A stretch of DNA of 64,000 bases from contig VZSR01002364.1 of assembly GCA_013398615.1 (NCBI GenBank), forward strand, positions 1,297,075-1,361,074, given 5' to 3'. Shown piece by piece: positions 24,196 through 35,500 of the stretch. Each line of letters begins with the position of its first letter. Position 1 is the first letter of the stretch. A model generated the notes under the pieces. It was not told where the DNA came from and made no database searches. It saw only the letters and a list, made by a program, of their open reading frames with translations. This stretch comes from Brachypodius melanocephalos (taxonomy: Eukaryota > Chordata > Aves > Passeriformes > Pycnonotidae). The translations under genes were made by a program, and so were the position numbers.

Positions 24196-24408
24196 GTGCT
24201 ATAACAAGAAGGGGTAATTTTAACTTTACAAGTTCAATGGGGAACTTTCTGACTCTATGATGTAACACAATGGATACCACTTCTGCCAAGAGAGCTCTAC
24301 AAAACCAACATTTCCCACATTTTTCACATTGGCATAAAATTCATGAATTGCAGGTTTTACAAGTGGAAAAAAGAACGTGAGGTGTGAACTGTAAACTCTC
24401 TGTTTGGC
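24196..24408 (-). pseudogene. Scrambled remnant between pol and env tail
   Basis: About 210 bases lie between the pol stop and the shared Env segment. Intact retroviruses carry over 1 kb of env here, so most has been deleted. Several stops are present in all frames and I cannot align individual domains. Confidence 0.5.
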
Positions 24409-25646
24409 TCAAGTCTGTGTGCTCAATTCTCTGCTCTTGGAATTGTCCATATGTTCTTGCAGGTGATATGGGTTCACATTCCTGGCTGGAACCCAGTTAG
24501 GTCCTGCACCTGTGGAAACACAAGCATACCGTTTGACCCAGGTTATTAACTGAAATGGACATTTAATTTATCCTCTCTCAGGGTTTCCAATTAAAACAGG
24601 AGGATTTCCTTTCAATTTGGCCTGTGTGTTATTTGAAAAAATGCCTAAAAATTGGTGGATCAGGTTCTGCAAAAAAGCTGTTCAAAAAATTAAAAACATA
24701 TAAAGCTTTGCTCAACCTCATCTGTGGTGTCAGTTCTACTCCACCCTTCTGTCGGTCTAAAATGTGCTTTAGAGTGTGATGTGTTCTTTCAATAATTGCT
24801 TGACTTGTGGGAGAGTAGGGAATTCCAAAAGTGTGGTGAACACCCCAATCTATTAAAAATGTGGCCAATTTTTGGGCCGTATATGCAAAGCCATTGTCTG
24901 GTTTTACTTCTTGGAGCACACCTAGTGAAGCAAATGTTTGTAGAAAATGTTGACAGGCATGATTGGCTGTTTCTCTTGTGTGGACAGAGGCAAAAACTGC
25001 ACCTGAAAAGGTGTCTACAGACACATGGATATTTTAAAATTTCCCAAAAGATGGGTACTTGGTGATATCTGTTTGCCATAATTGCAGATGTTGCACACCC
25101 CATGGGCTGACAGCTCCTGTAGAGACAGGAGGTTGCTCAAGCTGACAATCAGGGCAATTAATGATAGCTTTCACTTGACTTTTGGAAATGTGAAGCATTT
25201 GCACAAGTGCTTGTGCATTTTGGTGAAAAAAGGCACGACTCAGTTTTGCTTGTTCAAAAATGTTTCACAAATTGTTTAATACAACTATTGTCAGTTTATC
25301 TGCTCTTGCATTTCCTTCTGCCATAAATCCTGGAAGCGAGGAATGAGCCCTAATGTGAGAGAAAAAAATATAGGTTAGTTCTGTATTGCAAAATTGTATA
25401 AGAACATGAAAGCCAATGATACAGGATGTCATTGCAAACATCTTTTAAAACTGATCCCTCTCTTCTTTTAACTATATTAGCAACATAAGGAGAACCTGTG
25501 ATTAAATTGAAAGGTTCTGAAAAAAGCTGAACAGCCCCAACCATGGCAGCCAGTTCAACAACTGGAGGGGAGCCCTTTACTGTTTGAATACCTGATTTCC
25601 ATACTTTGGTCATTTGATTTTGCCATACTATTACTGATTTGTGCAC
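24409..25646 (-). pseudogene. ERV pol remnant: RNase H end and integrase
   Basis: On the minus strand the piece begins in the RNase H region (a block with PPVVELAAMVGAVQLF and later ARADKL). It runs through an integrase with a zinc-binding His-His-Cys-Cys set (FFHQNA, MLHIS, CPDC). Next come a first catalytic Asp in WQTD, a second in PDNG, and a Glu 36 residues later in IIERTHHTLK (the D,D-35-E pattern). The C-terminal region reads PFQLITWVKRYACVSTGAG. It is broken by a TGA after the RNase H end, a TAA at 25034-25036 just after the first catalytic Asp, another stop near 24629 and two frameshifts in T runs. The sequence type fits the avian alpha/beta-like (ERV2/ERVK) group. The reverse transcriptase, protease and gag are absent. 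Confidence 0.85.
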
Positions 25647-25649
25647 TTA

Positions 25650-25739
25650 AAAAAAAAAACATAGAGGAAAAGGATTTGCCCATCAATACGAAGAGAATTG
25701 TAATACTGACCTTGAACACTGTGAAAAGAGTTTCAGCAG
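25650..25739. other. Junction between the oppositely oriented ERV pieces
   Basis: An A-rich stretch at the edge of the minus-strand pol leads into plus-strand sequence that may be the last part of the Env surface subunit. I see no LTR here, so the two pieces meet at truncated internal ends. Confidence 0.5.
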
Positions 25740-26396
25740 GTTAGTTTTTACCCCAACTTGCTTCAGCAATAGCATTAAAACAATTAGTTCAAGTAGGGTG
25801 TTGACCAAGTAAACAAACCAATGCCATATCCATTGCAAACACTGATATGATGACAGATGTTAGCAGTTAGACATGCCACCCTACAAAACAGAGCAGCAAT
25901 TGATTTTCTTTTACTGGCACATGGACATGGTTGTGAAGAATTTGAGGGATTGCATCGTATGGACTTGTCTAACCATTCCAAATCCATCCACAAAAGCATA
26001 TAAAAACTGAAGGATTTAACATCTCAAATCAAAAGGGATGATGGTTAGATGATTTGTTTGAAGGATGGAGCTTTGCACCTTGCTTAAGAGAGCTTTGCAA
26101 AATAAGTTTCTAGATATTGATTGTTAGTAGTTAGTAGCAATATTAGTGGTAGTGCCTTGTGTACTTCAATGTGTACAATGGATAAAACCATCAAAGAAAC
26201 TTTTGTCATCCACGAGAGAGAGATGAGAAATGAAATTACAGAGAATCCTCAGAACCTCATAGAGAGATCACAGGGTCAGGTAGTATATGCAAATGTAGAC
26301 ATGGCTAAAGACTTTGGTTCAAGACCTTGGAACAAGCAAGACTTATCAAAAGAAGAAATAGAAATCATGACAGGATTTGACATATGTCCTTAGAAC
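25740..26396 (+). pseudogene. ERV env remnant: transmembrane subunit and tail
   Basis: The plus strand reads the ectodomain of a retroviral transmembrane subunit. A hydrophobic N-terminal part with ALKQLVQVGC comes first, then LQNRAAIDFLLLAHGHGC, the immunosuppressive-domain-like and CX6CC region, then a membrane span and a polar tail ending in a stop near 26394. Breaks include a stop after VQVGC, a frameshift before the LQNR block, a stop after the helical region and a 7-base difference after the membrane span that shifts the tail frame. The Cys pair of CX6CC reads His-Arg. The tail lacks 8 residues present in the left copy but keeps VVYANV. The type resembles avian alpharetrovirus-like Env. 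It is not expected to be functional. Confidence 0.8.
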
Positions 26397-26652
26397 CGGC
26401 CAGATTTTTTACAGCATTAGAATGACTGTAGTTCAAAATAAAAATGCTTAAAGCAAACAGAAAATGTGCCTTAAAAAGCCAAAATGTATATTGAGTAGTG
26501 AAAGATTTTAAAGTTTAGCAATGTAACTTTTTGTAGAAAACTTGTAATACTGTTTTATTAGATAAGAAAATATGTGTTATAGTAGAACTATGCAACACAG
26601 TGTAGTTAAAAATTGACAAAGATATCAAAAGAAGCGGTTTTTTAGTTGTACC

Positions 26653-26663
26653 AAGAGAGGAAA
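26653..26663 (+). promoter_or_regulatory. Retroviral polypurine tract (right copy)
   Basis: AAGAGAGGAAA lies immediately before TGTGGGAACTG. It corresponds to the left copy's tract at 23494-23506, with substitutions in the G run. Confidence 0.6.
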
Positions 26664-26664
26664 T

Positions 26665-26737
26665 TGTGGGAACTGAAAAAGCAGAGGATTTTCACAGTGT
26701 TGCAATAAGCTTACACAGATAGAGGTTTGAAACAGAG
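26665..26737 (+). mobile_element. Truncated LTR start (right endogenous retrovirus)
   Basis: The 73 bases starting TGTGGGAACTG match the start of the left LTR, then homology stops. No TG...CA pair or target duplication can be recognised. Confidence 0.65.
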
Positions 26738-27681
26738 ATCCTGGTGTCCAATATAGACATAAATTTTCACAGGAAAATTAATGATCACCAGCTAGATTAT
26801 GTAATTTCAAGGCTGAGATCCATCAGTTATTTAATTAAAACATTTATCAAGTAATTTATTTAGCATTACTAATAATTAGATGCAAAAGAACACCTTAACC
26901 AGAAAACAAGAAATGTTTCTCTTCACATATATTTATATAGTAAAAATCAGAACAATGTAATTATCTGAGGAAGAAAAGCAATATATTTAGTGCTCTTGGG
27001 GTTTTTTTTGTACTTAGATACATAAATTTGCAGTAAACAGTAAATTTTATTGTAATTCTAAATTCTTACTATTTTCTTACATTGACTTCTGAGAAGACAT
27101 TTCTTTCATGTTTTGCTAAAATGTCCTTTCTGAAAAAACTCCATAAATGTGTTTTGAGAAAAGATCAAATATGTTCAAAAAACTCAGGGTTTGAATAAAT
27201 GTAACACTTACATGTGTCCTTAAAATGAAACAGTACCCCTACTAAAGATAATGGAAAAAGCATGTCATATTTAAGTAGGTGTTTTTATTTGCTTTTTATT
27301 TAAAGAACATCTGTATTTTCCTCTGTAGTGTTTTCTTCATTCAGAGAGGTTATTTCCTACAATGCCACAATACCTTGCACGGATTCTGCCCAGATAATTT
27401 GAATGAAAATTCTATGTATCCTATAATCTTATTTAAAATGTTGATGGAAATTATTTGCTCAGCTGTTATGACCTTTATCCTTATGAAATGTATAGTGTCT
27501 AAATGATTAATCTGAAGGCACATCCATTCTGCATATTTTCTACTGTACATTGTAGCAATAGAAATGGCCAAAGAGATACAAACATTCCTCTGCCAATCAG
27601 AATTTTTAATGTAAATAGATAACATTGTAAGTAGACAATGTAAGATTACTTTTTCATCCATTTAGTCTTTTTTTCCCAGGG

Positions 27682-27701
27682 AAAAAAAAAAAAAAAAAAA
27701 A
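27682..27701. repeat. Poly(A) run, 20 bases
   Basis: Uninterrupted A20 directly visible. The flanks are not recognised as a retroposon. Confidence 0.9.
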
Positions 27702-28120
27702 CCAAACAGAAAAGTTTGTTCCTTACTGCATTTTCCTTAAGAACTTGGTAACACCTTTTTCCTGTCAAGCTTATTTGGAAATACATTGTAAACATATATG
27801 TACATTATTTTTGTGCCTAACAAAAAAATGGAATAAATGAGAAGAGAAATTACCTAGGAAATACTTCACGTTAATTTTGTTCCAATGTGGTCAGGATTTA
27901 ATGGCAACTTTATGAAAATAATAGCATAAATAAGCTGAATTCTAGGAGAAGAATTCTATTTCTTCTTTTTTTACTATTGGCAGTCTGAAAAATCTTGCTA
28001 ACTCTAGTGTTGATCTATGGGCTTTACCTTGCAAGATTCTCAGCACAGTCTTTTTCAAATACAGTGAAACCTTTGTACATCTGGCTAAGCAAAAAGCTCT
28101 AATGTCTGTGTTTTAGGGTT

Positions 28121-28141
28121 GTTTGTTTGTTTTTTTGTTTG

Positions 28142-28168
<27 letters not shown>
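28121..28168. repeat. (GTTT)n and T27 low-complexity tract
   Basis: A few GTTT units followed by a run of 27 T. It is simple sequence only. Confidence 0.9.
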
Positions 28169-28174
<6 letters not shown>

Positions 28175-28968
28175 GGGAGACTTTGTTTGACAATACCCAT
28201 TTGCTCAGTGCCAAGCTCTCCGTGTAAGATTTTCTCTGATCTGTCAGGGTGTAGAACTGCAGTGGAGAAGGAGGCTCAAAATACAGGGAACTTGGGACTG
28301 CAGAGAGTGGTGCCCAGAGGTGATTACTCTCCCCTCCATGTGCCTTTGTGCAAACACCTTTTTCTGAGTAATTTATAAGGCAAGAGCCCCAGGTTACTAC
28401 CCCTGTTGTATGACTAATGTGCCTTTACACTATGGAATACCAGAAGTCCTGGATCACCCTTCTGCATATTAAATACTTTTATCTTTGATAATTAGGCAAG
28501 TTTTCACACATTTATGTTGGGTGTTTGGTGGATTTAACTCTCTGTTCATGGCATTGTCAGCAGAATGCCTGCTGTAGGACTGAGATTATCCTGACTTTTG
28601 AGTAGTGAGAGCAATTTTAAAACCTGCCTTTTTCCTTAGTATTGTTAGAACCAAATCATTTTTGATACGTCTAAAAGAGAAACAAGCTTTTCTGTTAAAA
28701 ATCACACGAGAAATATGATCAGCAAACCTTCCGTAGGAGAAACAGCATCCCAATATTTTCCTTATTCCTAACGGGCTCATTGGTATGTCAAATGAGTGTG
28801 GAAGGAGGGAATTGCATTTTACACTTTTAATACATAATGCATCATCATACTGTGTTATAATTTTGTTTTGCTTAAGCTCATAAAACCCAGGTAAAAATAA
28901 CTGCGTTCAGAAGTAGCTTCCTCTGCTTAACAGACTCCAAGGGAGGAATCTCTAAATTAGTTTCTTAC

Positions 28969-29260
28969 CCCCACGCAAACACAAAGCCCTTCGCGTTAGT
29001 CCCATTAACGTTCGGCAATAAGTTAGTCTCCCCATATCAATGAGACTCCGCGGCCCTGATGGAAGTTAAATGTCCCCAAATCCCATGAATTGATCGGCAG
29101 GAGCTGTTTTCCACATGAGCGCGGCCCGCAGCCAGGCGTACATCCGCGGAGCAGCGGAGGTCAGGGCGGCAGGAGCGGCCGGGCGCGCCCGCGCTCGCTG
29201 CGCCTCCGACAGAGCCCGGCTCCGGCTCGGCCAAGTGAAGCGCGCACGCCATGCTCAGTG
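28969..29260 (-). promoter_or_regulatory. Isolated CpG island, candidate minus-strand promoter and first exon
   Basis: Between about 29045 and 29260 there are more than two dozen CpG dinucleotides in roughly 215 bases, in a window where CpG is otherwise rare. On the minus strand, transcription from the island would reach a strong donor, GGGG|GTAAGA, at 28968/28969. That makes 28969 to about 29250 a plausible first exon. Reading frames in it are short and stop before the donor, so it would be untranslated or part of a noncoding RNA. No TATA box is visible. An unmethylated regulatory element without a transcript is an equal alternative. Confidence 0.4.
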
Positions 29261-29321
29261 GCATTTCCAAATGCAGCTCAGCTGGGGGCCTCTGCTTATT
29301 GCATCAGTGCCACATCCTGAG

Positions 29322-29373
29322 AAAAAAAAAAAAAAAGAAAAAAGAAAAAAAAGGAAAAAAAAAAAAAAAAGGG
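29322..29373. repeat. A-rich low-complexity tract
   Basis: Runs of A broken by single G residues, directly beside the CpG island. The Lys-rich open frame across it is an artefact of this tract. Confidence 0.9.
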
Positions 29374-29379
29374 AAATAC

Positions 29380-29640
29380 ATCATTTTGTCAAAGTAGGGG
29401 ATCGCAGTCTCCCCCTCCCTCCTTCAAAATCATCAACCGGCATGCGCTAATAGCTCTAATAGATACAGATTTTATGCATATTTCAGTCACAGCAGTATTT
29501 CTAATGCATATGTGAAAGGGTCCTTAATTTATGTCTACCAACTGTGTGGTGCCCTTCTTTTGGGTAATGTCATCATCCTAATGGTGTTTCTATTATACTC
29601 AAAGGTAGCAAATGAGGCTTATTGCAGGAAGGTAATTGAT
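29380..29640. promoter_or_regulatory. Candidate regulatory block with paired ATGCATAT sites
   Basis: Two copies of ATGCATAT, an octamer-like POU-type sequence, lie at 29474-29481 and 29504-29511, exactly 30 bases apart. CpGs (ATCGCAG, ACCGGC, TGCGCT) and several TAAT cores lie nearby. It looks like a conserved enhancer-type block next to the CpG island, but conservation was not tested. Confidence 0.3.
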
Positions 29641-32389
29641 TTTCACTGAGTGAAAATGTAAATAGCCATAAGAAATCCTATGAAAGACAAGCAGTTCAGA
29701 ATTGCCAGCAAATTCATATACATTACTTATTGGTGTTAGTACCTGTAAAATGCGTCTTATTATAAGAAATCCACAATGACTGTATTTCACATTATTTTAT
29801 TTCAAATTGAAGTAAAAATTGGAGAATTTAGATGGTTTTGCCTTTACCAGTTTGACTGTGCATTTTATGAAAATTACCATTCTGTTCACTAGGGTTGCTT
29901 CATTTTGTCAGGTTTCTCTCAAGTGGAAGTGAATAAAATTCCTGATATAGACGTGTAAAGAGAAATGGTTCTTGGGGATTTCAGTACTAAGAGGCAGTCA
30001 TTTCATGCACCCTCTTTGTGAATTGTCGGTGTGAGGTTGCCTTTGCATCTTGAAGGGTTATTTGGGATGATGCAGTTTACTCAGACCTCAGGATTCCAGA
30101 AGAATTCATAAGTTAAAATGAAAACATGCCCTTCGTGTTCCGGCTGCATCACAGCCACCGTTTTAGGGAATTGTTTTAGGTCAGCAGAAATAGCCACCTG
30201 TGGTTACAGTCTTTCTGTGGATTTTGCAAAGTGTGTAGGCTGGTTGTTTTTTCCCCCACTCAGAATATTGTCTTCCCATTATTTTTGCTTTCCACAGTGT
30301 GCTCCTGATTGCCAAAGTGATACCTGCTATGAAGGGCAAAGCTGATTAGACGCACATTATTTCCTTTCAATATTGCACTGAGAGTTTAAAGTTCTATGTG
30401 TTTTATGATCAAGGACTGGTGGCAATAGGTTATTTTTCTCCCATGAATAAACTGATTTTCAAATCTTCCAGTGAGTAAATTACCAGGAAATGCCGCACAT
30501 TTTAGTCCCTGCTGGCTCTATCCATTATCTCTCAAGTCACAGTTTTGTCCCAGCATAATTATTCAAATGTTTTTGTCATTTAATTATTATTTTCATAGCA
30601 AAACCTCATTTTAAAAATAATTAATTTTATTTGGAGTTAGATAATTTTTGGCTTTCTAACTAACAAGTATTTATCCTTCTGCAGTTTGCTTGGAGGAAAA
30701 TATAAAGCCCAATATGGAAATGTCACTTAAACCACGGACTCAAGAATGATGTAATGATGTTTTAAGATGGAATAACAATACTGGTGTTAAAGATTAATGT
30801 AAAGTGTATTTTATTCAAAAGGTCTTAGAAAGTTACAGATTAAATTGTTGTTAGTTCCCTTAACAGGCCTCTGCCTTTAGCATTTTTTTTCTGTACATCT
30901 TAGGTATTCTGGCTGTTATAAATGCAGTTCAAGTTTAGGAATGTGTGTTAGCACAAAGGAAATCAGAAAACTCTCTAATTTACAGTAACAGAAATCAAAA
31001 ATTGTTCAGGTTTTTTAATGTCAAGTACGTGTCTCCAGTTTTATGCAAACCACTGCTTGACCCTTACTAGTACCTACAGGATTTTTAAAAATAAATCCAT
31101 TATTCTTTCAAAAACTATTCACCTTCTACTTAAAAGAAAAATTTCTCAACTCTTGGAAACCCTGTATATTAACAGCATTGCAGTCTTAATTCTATACAGA
31201 TGCAAACTATCATTTAACACCTTGGATGTACAGAGTACTTCCATTATTGCCTGTTTCAACTTATTATTAATCTGTGAAGTTTAAAAGCACAACAAAATAT
31301 AATCTAGCAGTGTTGCTTAAGTCTTCATATTTGGTATCACCAAAGCATAGCTCTGGTGCTTTTCAGAAGTATTTTTTCAATGAGTCTATTTTGCAGATTG
31401 CCTGATATAGCCATTTTGGTGCAATTGATAGCCTTTTAAGTTTTAGGTCTTCAGATAAAAAAGAAGAAAGATTTTTACGAAAAAAAACAAATAAACAGGC
31501 ACAAGGAAACAAATCTGGATATCACGTTTGGTTCTGTCTCCATAATTTCAGTATCATGGCCTATTCAGGCAGGTCTAATAAATCTATGGAGGGATCAAAT
31601 ACAGAATAAAAGGAAAACCTCTATGCAGAAATATTCCACTCTGTTCAGCAGAAAAAAACCCAACTCAGATAAGCAAACAATTAGCAAAATACTGTAAATG
31701 TCCAGTCACTACATAAATACCTGACTGTTTTATATAGTCATATGCTTCACTAGTCTAATTATTACACTCTAATAATAATCAACATCCTCTGTATTTTTTG
31801 TTAAAACTGAAACAATAGCTGGTACTGTGTAATTCTATGGGGGATATTTGAATCTGGAAACTTGAATGCTGGTTAACAGAGATTATTTGAAACTTGAATT
31901 CAAATGCTTTTAAAAAATCATGCCATTTTGTTGTTTGACACTAATTTTCTACCCAGCATGTATTAACAATGACTGAAATTAGCTCCCAGTGAATAGTAGT
32001 TAAGCTATTTTATGCCATCTGCAAGGAGTTTCTGATGGCAGCTCTATCTGTTGTGTTTGGTGGTTTTGTTGGTTGTTTTGGGGTTTTTTTTCTTTCTTTT
32101 TAAAATTTAATTCCCTGCAAGTTTAGAGCTCACAGAAGGTGAAACACAGCATTGTTAGTGGAGTTCCACCATTCCAGGTCTTTACCCTGATCCCAAGATA
32201 CAGATTTGAACTCTAACATGGCATTAATTCCTACAGTTTCACTGAGCTCAACTAACTCAGGGAGCTGGCACTTTACACCAGGAGAGGGTTTGGCCACCCC
32301 TTCAAAGTGGATTTTCTGGGTTCACAGGTGACAGCCAAACCAGATCTATGTGGGTTAGCCCATTGTGGCTTTTGTGGGAGCAGGATTTC
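29641..32389. other. Noncoding DNA, partly of regulatory-element style
   Basis: No exon is called. The part at about 30080-30760 retains CpGs (CTTCGTGTTCCGG, GCCACCGTT, TGCCGCAC) and is dense in AATTA/TAAT cores, as in vertebrate conserved noncoding elements. This is an impression only. The rest is AT-rich with nothing recognised. Confidence 0.35.
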
Positions 32390-32510
32390 ACCCCTTACAG
32401 CCCAGAACAGGATCCCCAAAGCAGTGGTCACAGCCCCAATCCTGCCAGAGCTCAAGGAGCACTGGGGCATCTCTCTTAGGCACGTGGTGTGACTCTTGGT
32501 AGTTGTGTAC
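32390..32510 (+). mobile_element. CR1 LINE 3' UTR fragment
   Basis: The phrases 'cctgccagagctcaaggagc', 'ctcttaggcac' and 'ggtgtgactcttgg' match the well-known avian CR1 3' untranslated region, in plus orientation. The terminal octamer repeats are missing, so the 3' end is truncated or decayed. Sequence from about 32.27 kb may also belong to it but is not clearly alignable by eye. Confidence 0.6.
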
Positions 32511-35500
32511 TCTGTAATATCTTATTTTAGGCTTCAAAAGTTCAGCATTTCTGTAAAATCTACATTTGCTAAATTACCGTGTCATTGGTGATACCTCATG
32601 TGCACACATTTGGAACCATATTGCATACTATGATCTAATCATTCTCCAAGGGATATGGAAAATATTCATAGCTCCTGGAAAAGAGCAAAGACTCTTCCAG
32701 CTTTGGACATGCTGGGGTTTATCTCAGAAATCTGAATCTGCCAGATTGCAGTATAAAATTACTAAAGTCCTGTGTTTTCAGATCAGGACTTTACCAAGCA
32801 AACAAATTTGCAGTGGTAAGATAAAGGCAGCATTTGACCTTCTCCACCACTCTCCACCCCTTATAAAGGAAATAAATTATGGTGGCTAGTTAGTATTCAT
32901 AAGAAGTCGCCAAAGAGATGATTTGCCTTGGAATAAATATGATTGAATTAGAAATGCACAGTACTGATACCCTGACCTCAAGTAAATGGGTTCCTTATTT
33001 ATAAAAGTGTACCTAGATATACTTCTCTTTTAGTCTGTTAATTGTGTTGGTATATTAAGTAAACATGTAACTCAATTCCAAAAGTAATTGAAAGGTTTTA
33101 CTTAGGAAGATGAAAGGGTCTGGCAGTTCATTCAGACTTTTGAATAAACTAATCAGACTACTCTGAAAACTGATACATATTTGCATTTTAAAATATGAAA
33201 TGTGTCTGCTTCATAAAGTAGATCTATTTTAGAGTATATATATTATTTTTAGGGCTTTAATTAAAATGATTGAAGATTGTTTTAGGCTTCTGTAAGGAAT
33301 TAATGTTAAGCTTTGGCAATGCTGTTTCTTTAATGTTGTTCTGCAGTTAACATTTCTAAGCTCTGAAACAACTGCTAAAGTAGTTGAAGTAAGTAAATAA
33401 GTAATAAAAAGCACATCAAAGTAGTTATGATGAGACAGCCAGATGGCAGAGAATTGCAGTTCTTGCTGTAATTTTATCAAAATTACTATTGTCATGGCAT
33501 GTTAGTTTTCATAAGAATTTGTACAGTCACTGATCTTATACAGACAAATTAATTTCAGGTTCTCTCATGTGTAGTCGCATAACAGCTACACTTGAGCTCG
33601 CACAAAGAAAAATTAAATAATCATAGTCACATAAACTTGAAAAGCGGCACAATTTAAGTTTACTATTCCATAACGTCTTGGGATCAGTGATCATTTTTCT
33701 TATGGTAGACCCAATTTGATCTACAGCAGTTCTGCCATTATATGGTTTCTGCTGCATTTAATCTTCATTATGAAAAGATATAGTATCATCTAATAGGGTG
33801 GAATTAGTAGTAATGCACAAGCATTGTAATAATTCCTCTGAGTTATATCATTTCGTGGAGTTTCATACTTCTACCTCTCTCATAAAGCTACTGGGATGAA
33901 AATAATTGAACCACTTAAGTTTCATAAATATGTTATCATTACATGTTCTGTTCTTTGGTAAAGGATACTCTGTGTGTTATAAATTCTTGCAGAGGAGAAA
34001 AGATTGAGCGTTGCACACAGGGAGTGTGTAATCTGATTTTGATTTGAATCCCAGTTAGGATAATGGCAGTTTGTTTCCCCAGAGGAGCAAGCCCCATGGC
34101 AGACCACGAGGGGATTCCTCTACTGAAGCTGGGATTTTTAGGCAAACAGCTGTTTCTTTTGCTGTATGAGTCCATGTAAATCCCTCTGCACTAAGAAATG
34201 ATGGGTAGACCTTGTGTGTGGGCACGTAACACTGGGTGCAATTTTAAAGATTTATGTAGTCTGGCCACAGCAGATATCTGTCGTATCTTTAGTTAATTTA
34301 AGGCACTGTAACTAAAGGTTACTTTTGGGACTTACTTTTCCCAGGCTCTTATTTCTCTGTGTTGGCACAGGAACTCCTCAATAAAAAGAGCTGAAAAACC
34401 TTATGGAGAAATTATCAGGCTGGTATTGGTAGACTTTTATGGTGCTGGAAGCTGATCAGTTTTCTTAGTAATGCCTGCAAAAACAACAGATGTAGAGGAA
34501 AATGAAATCTCAGCTACAATTTTACTTTGGTGAAATTTTATTTGCTACAATACAAATATAAAATCAGTGTAAGGAGGAAAATTTAATGTTGCTCAGGTTT
34601 TTTCTCCATCCCTGTGTAGCTCCCCAATCTGTCTATACAAAGAGTCAAACTAGGTTCAGACATTTGTGTCTGATGTCAAAATACTCTAACTACAAGATGA
34701 TATTTCAACCACTGAATATGTTGGGTTCAAGTGGTTGTTTAGTGAATATGTCGTCACAAGAATGTGGCAAAATACAATGGAAGCATAACAGAAAATCAGA
34801 TTATTTCTACATAAACAGATGGTTATTGACATATCTCTGTGAGCACATTTGGCATGGGAAATAGTTATTCATATAATTCTAACAGCAATTGCAGGTTGTT
34901 TCATTTCAGTCCATGTCTGATTTCAATAGTGGAACTGTCCAAGTAACAGAAGCTCTGCTAGACCACCAGGGTTGGTCACTGACTGGATTTTCCTACTGCT
35001 GCAGAAGGAAATGTGTTTTATAGAAAGAAACTTTCTCACGTACCTTGTGCAGTTTTTATTCTACTACATAACTTGAATATGGTTTCCAGTCCGTAGATCT
35101 TCTGCAACTTACGTGTACAGAGAGAGAAAAGTTATTTGCCAGCAGGCAATTCTTCTCAAATATAAATTCCAACTATATATTGATTTTGGTGAGCTGATGG
35201 TATGTTTACCTGAGGTGATAATCGATAAATAGAAAGATGATATTTTACTGTCAAATGAAGCTGTGTTCAGCCTCAATTTAATCTCATGTGTATTTATGCA
35301 AAAAAAAAAAAAAAAACAAACAAAACTCCCTCCAAAAATTACTCTAACAGGAAAAATCATGAATTTATAAGATTGTTTTAATTTTAAACAGCAACAATAA
35401 GTACATAAAACCTAGCAATCCAATTGAAACAAATCCCTCCTAGAGAAATCCACTACAAACAGAACAGTTGAAATCTAGCTTTGAAACACCTGGAGAGAAG

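Larger units (their letters stand above)
26000..26737 (+). repeat. Right arm of the ERV-derived inverted repeat
   Basis: This is the inverted partner of 23421-24195. The match ends abruptly at 26737, 73 bases into the LTR, where the left copy continues with LTR-like sequence and this side continues with unrelated AT-rich DNA. The right border therefore lies inside the LTR. Confidence 0.85.
26738..28900. other. AT-rich noncoding DNA with homopolymers
   Basis: No gene is seen. It contains A20 at 27682-27701 and a T-rich tract at 28121-28168. The open frames are short and have no motifs. Confidence 0.5.

Noticed and set aside
24796..25065. 89-codon plus-strand frame
   Set aside because: It is the shadow of the minus-strand ERV integrase.
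29037..29270. 77-codon minus-strand frame in the CpG island
   Set aside because: It has an ATG but the frame stops before the candidate donor, with no recognised domain. Composition explains its openness.
29115..29450. 111-codon plus-strand frame in the CpG island
   Set aside because: It is Arg/Ala-rich because of GC-rich composition and ends in a Lys run from the adjacent A tract. There is no motif or splice context.
33341..33382. 42-base plus-strand micro-exon before GAA|GTAAGT
   Set aside because: Too short, weak context, and likely chance in 64 kb.
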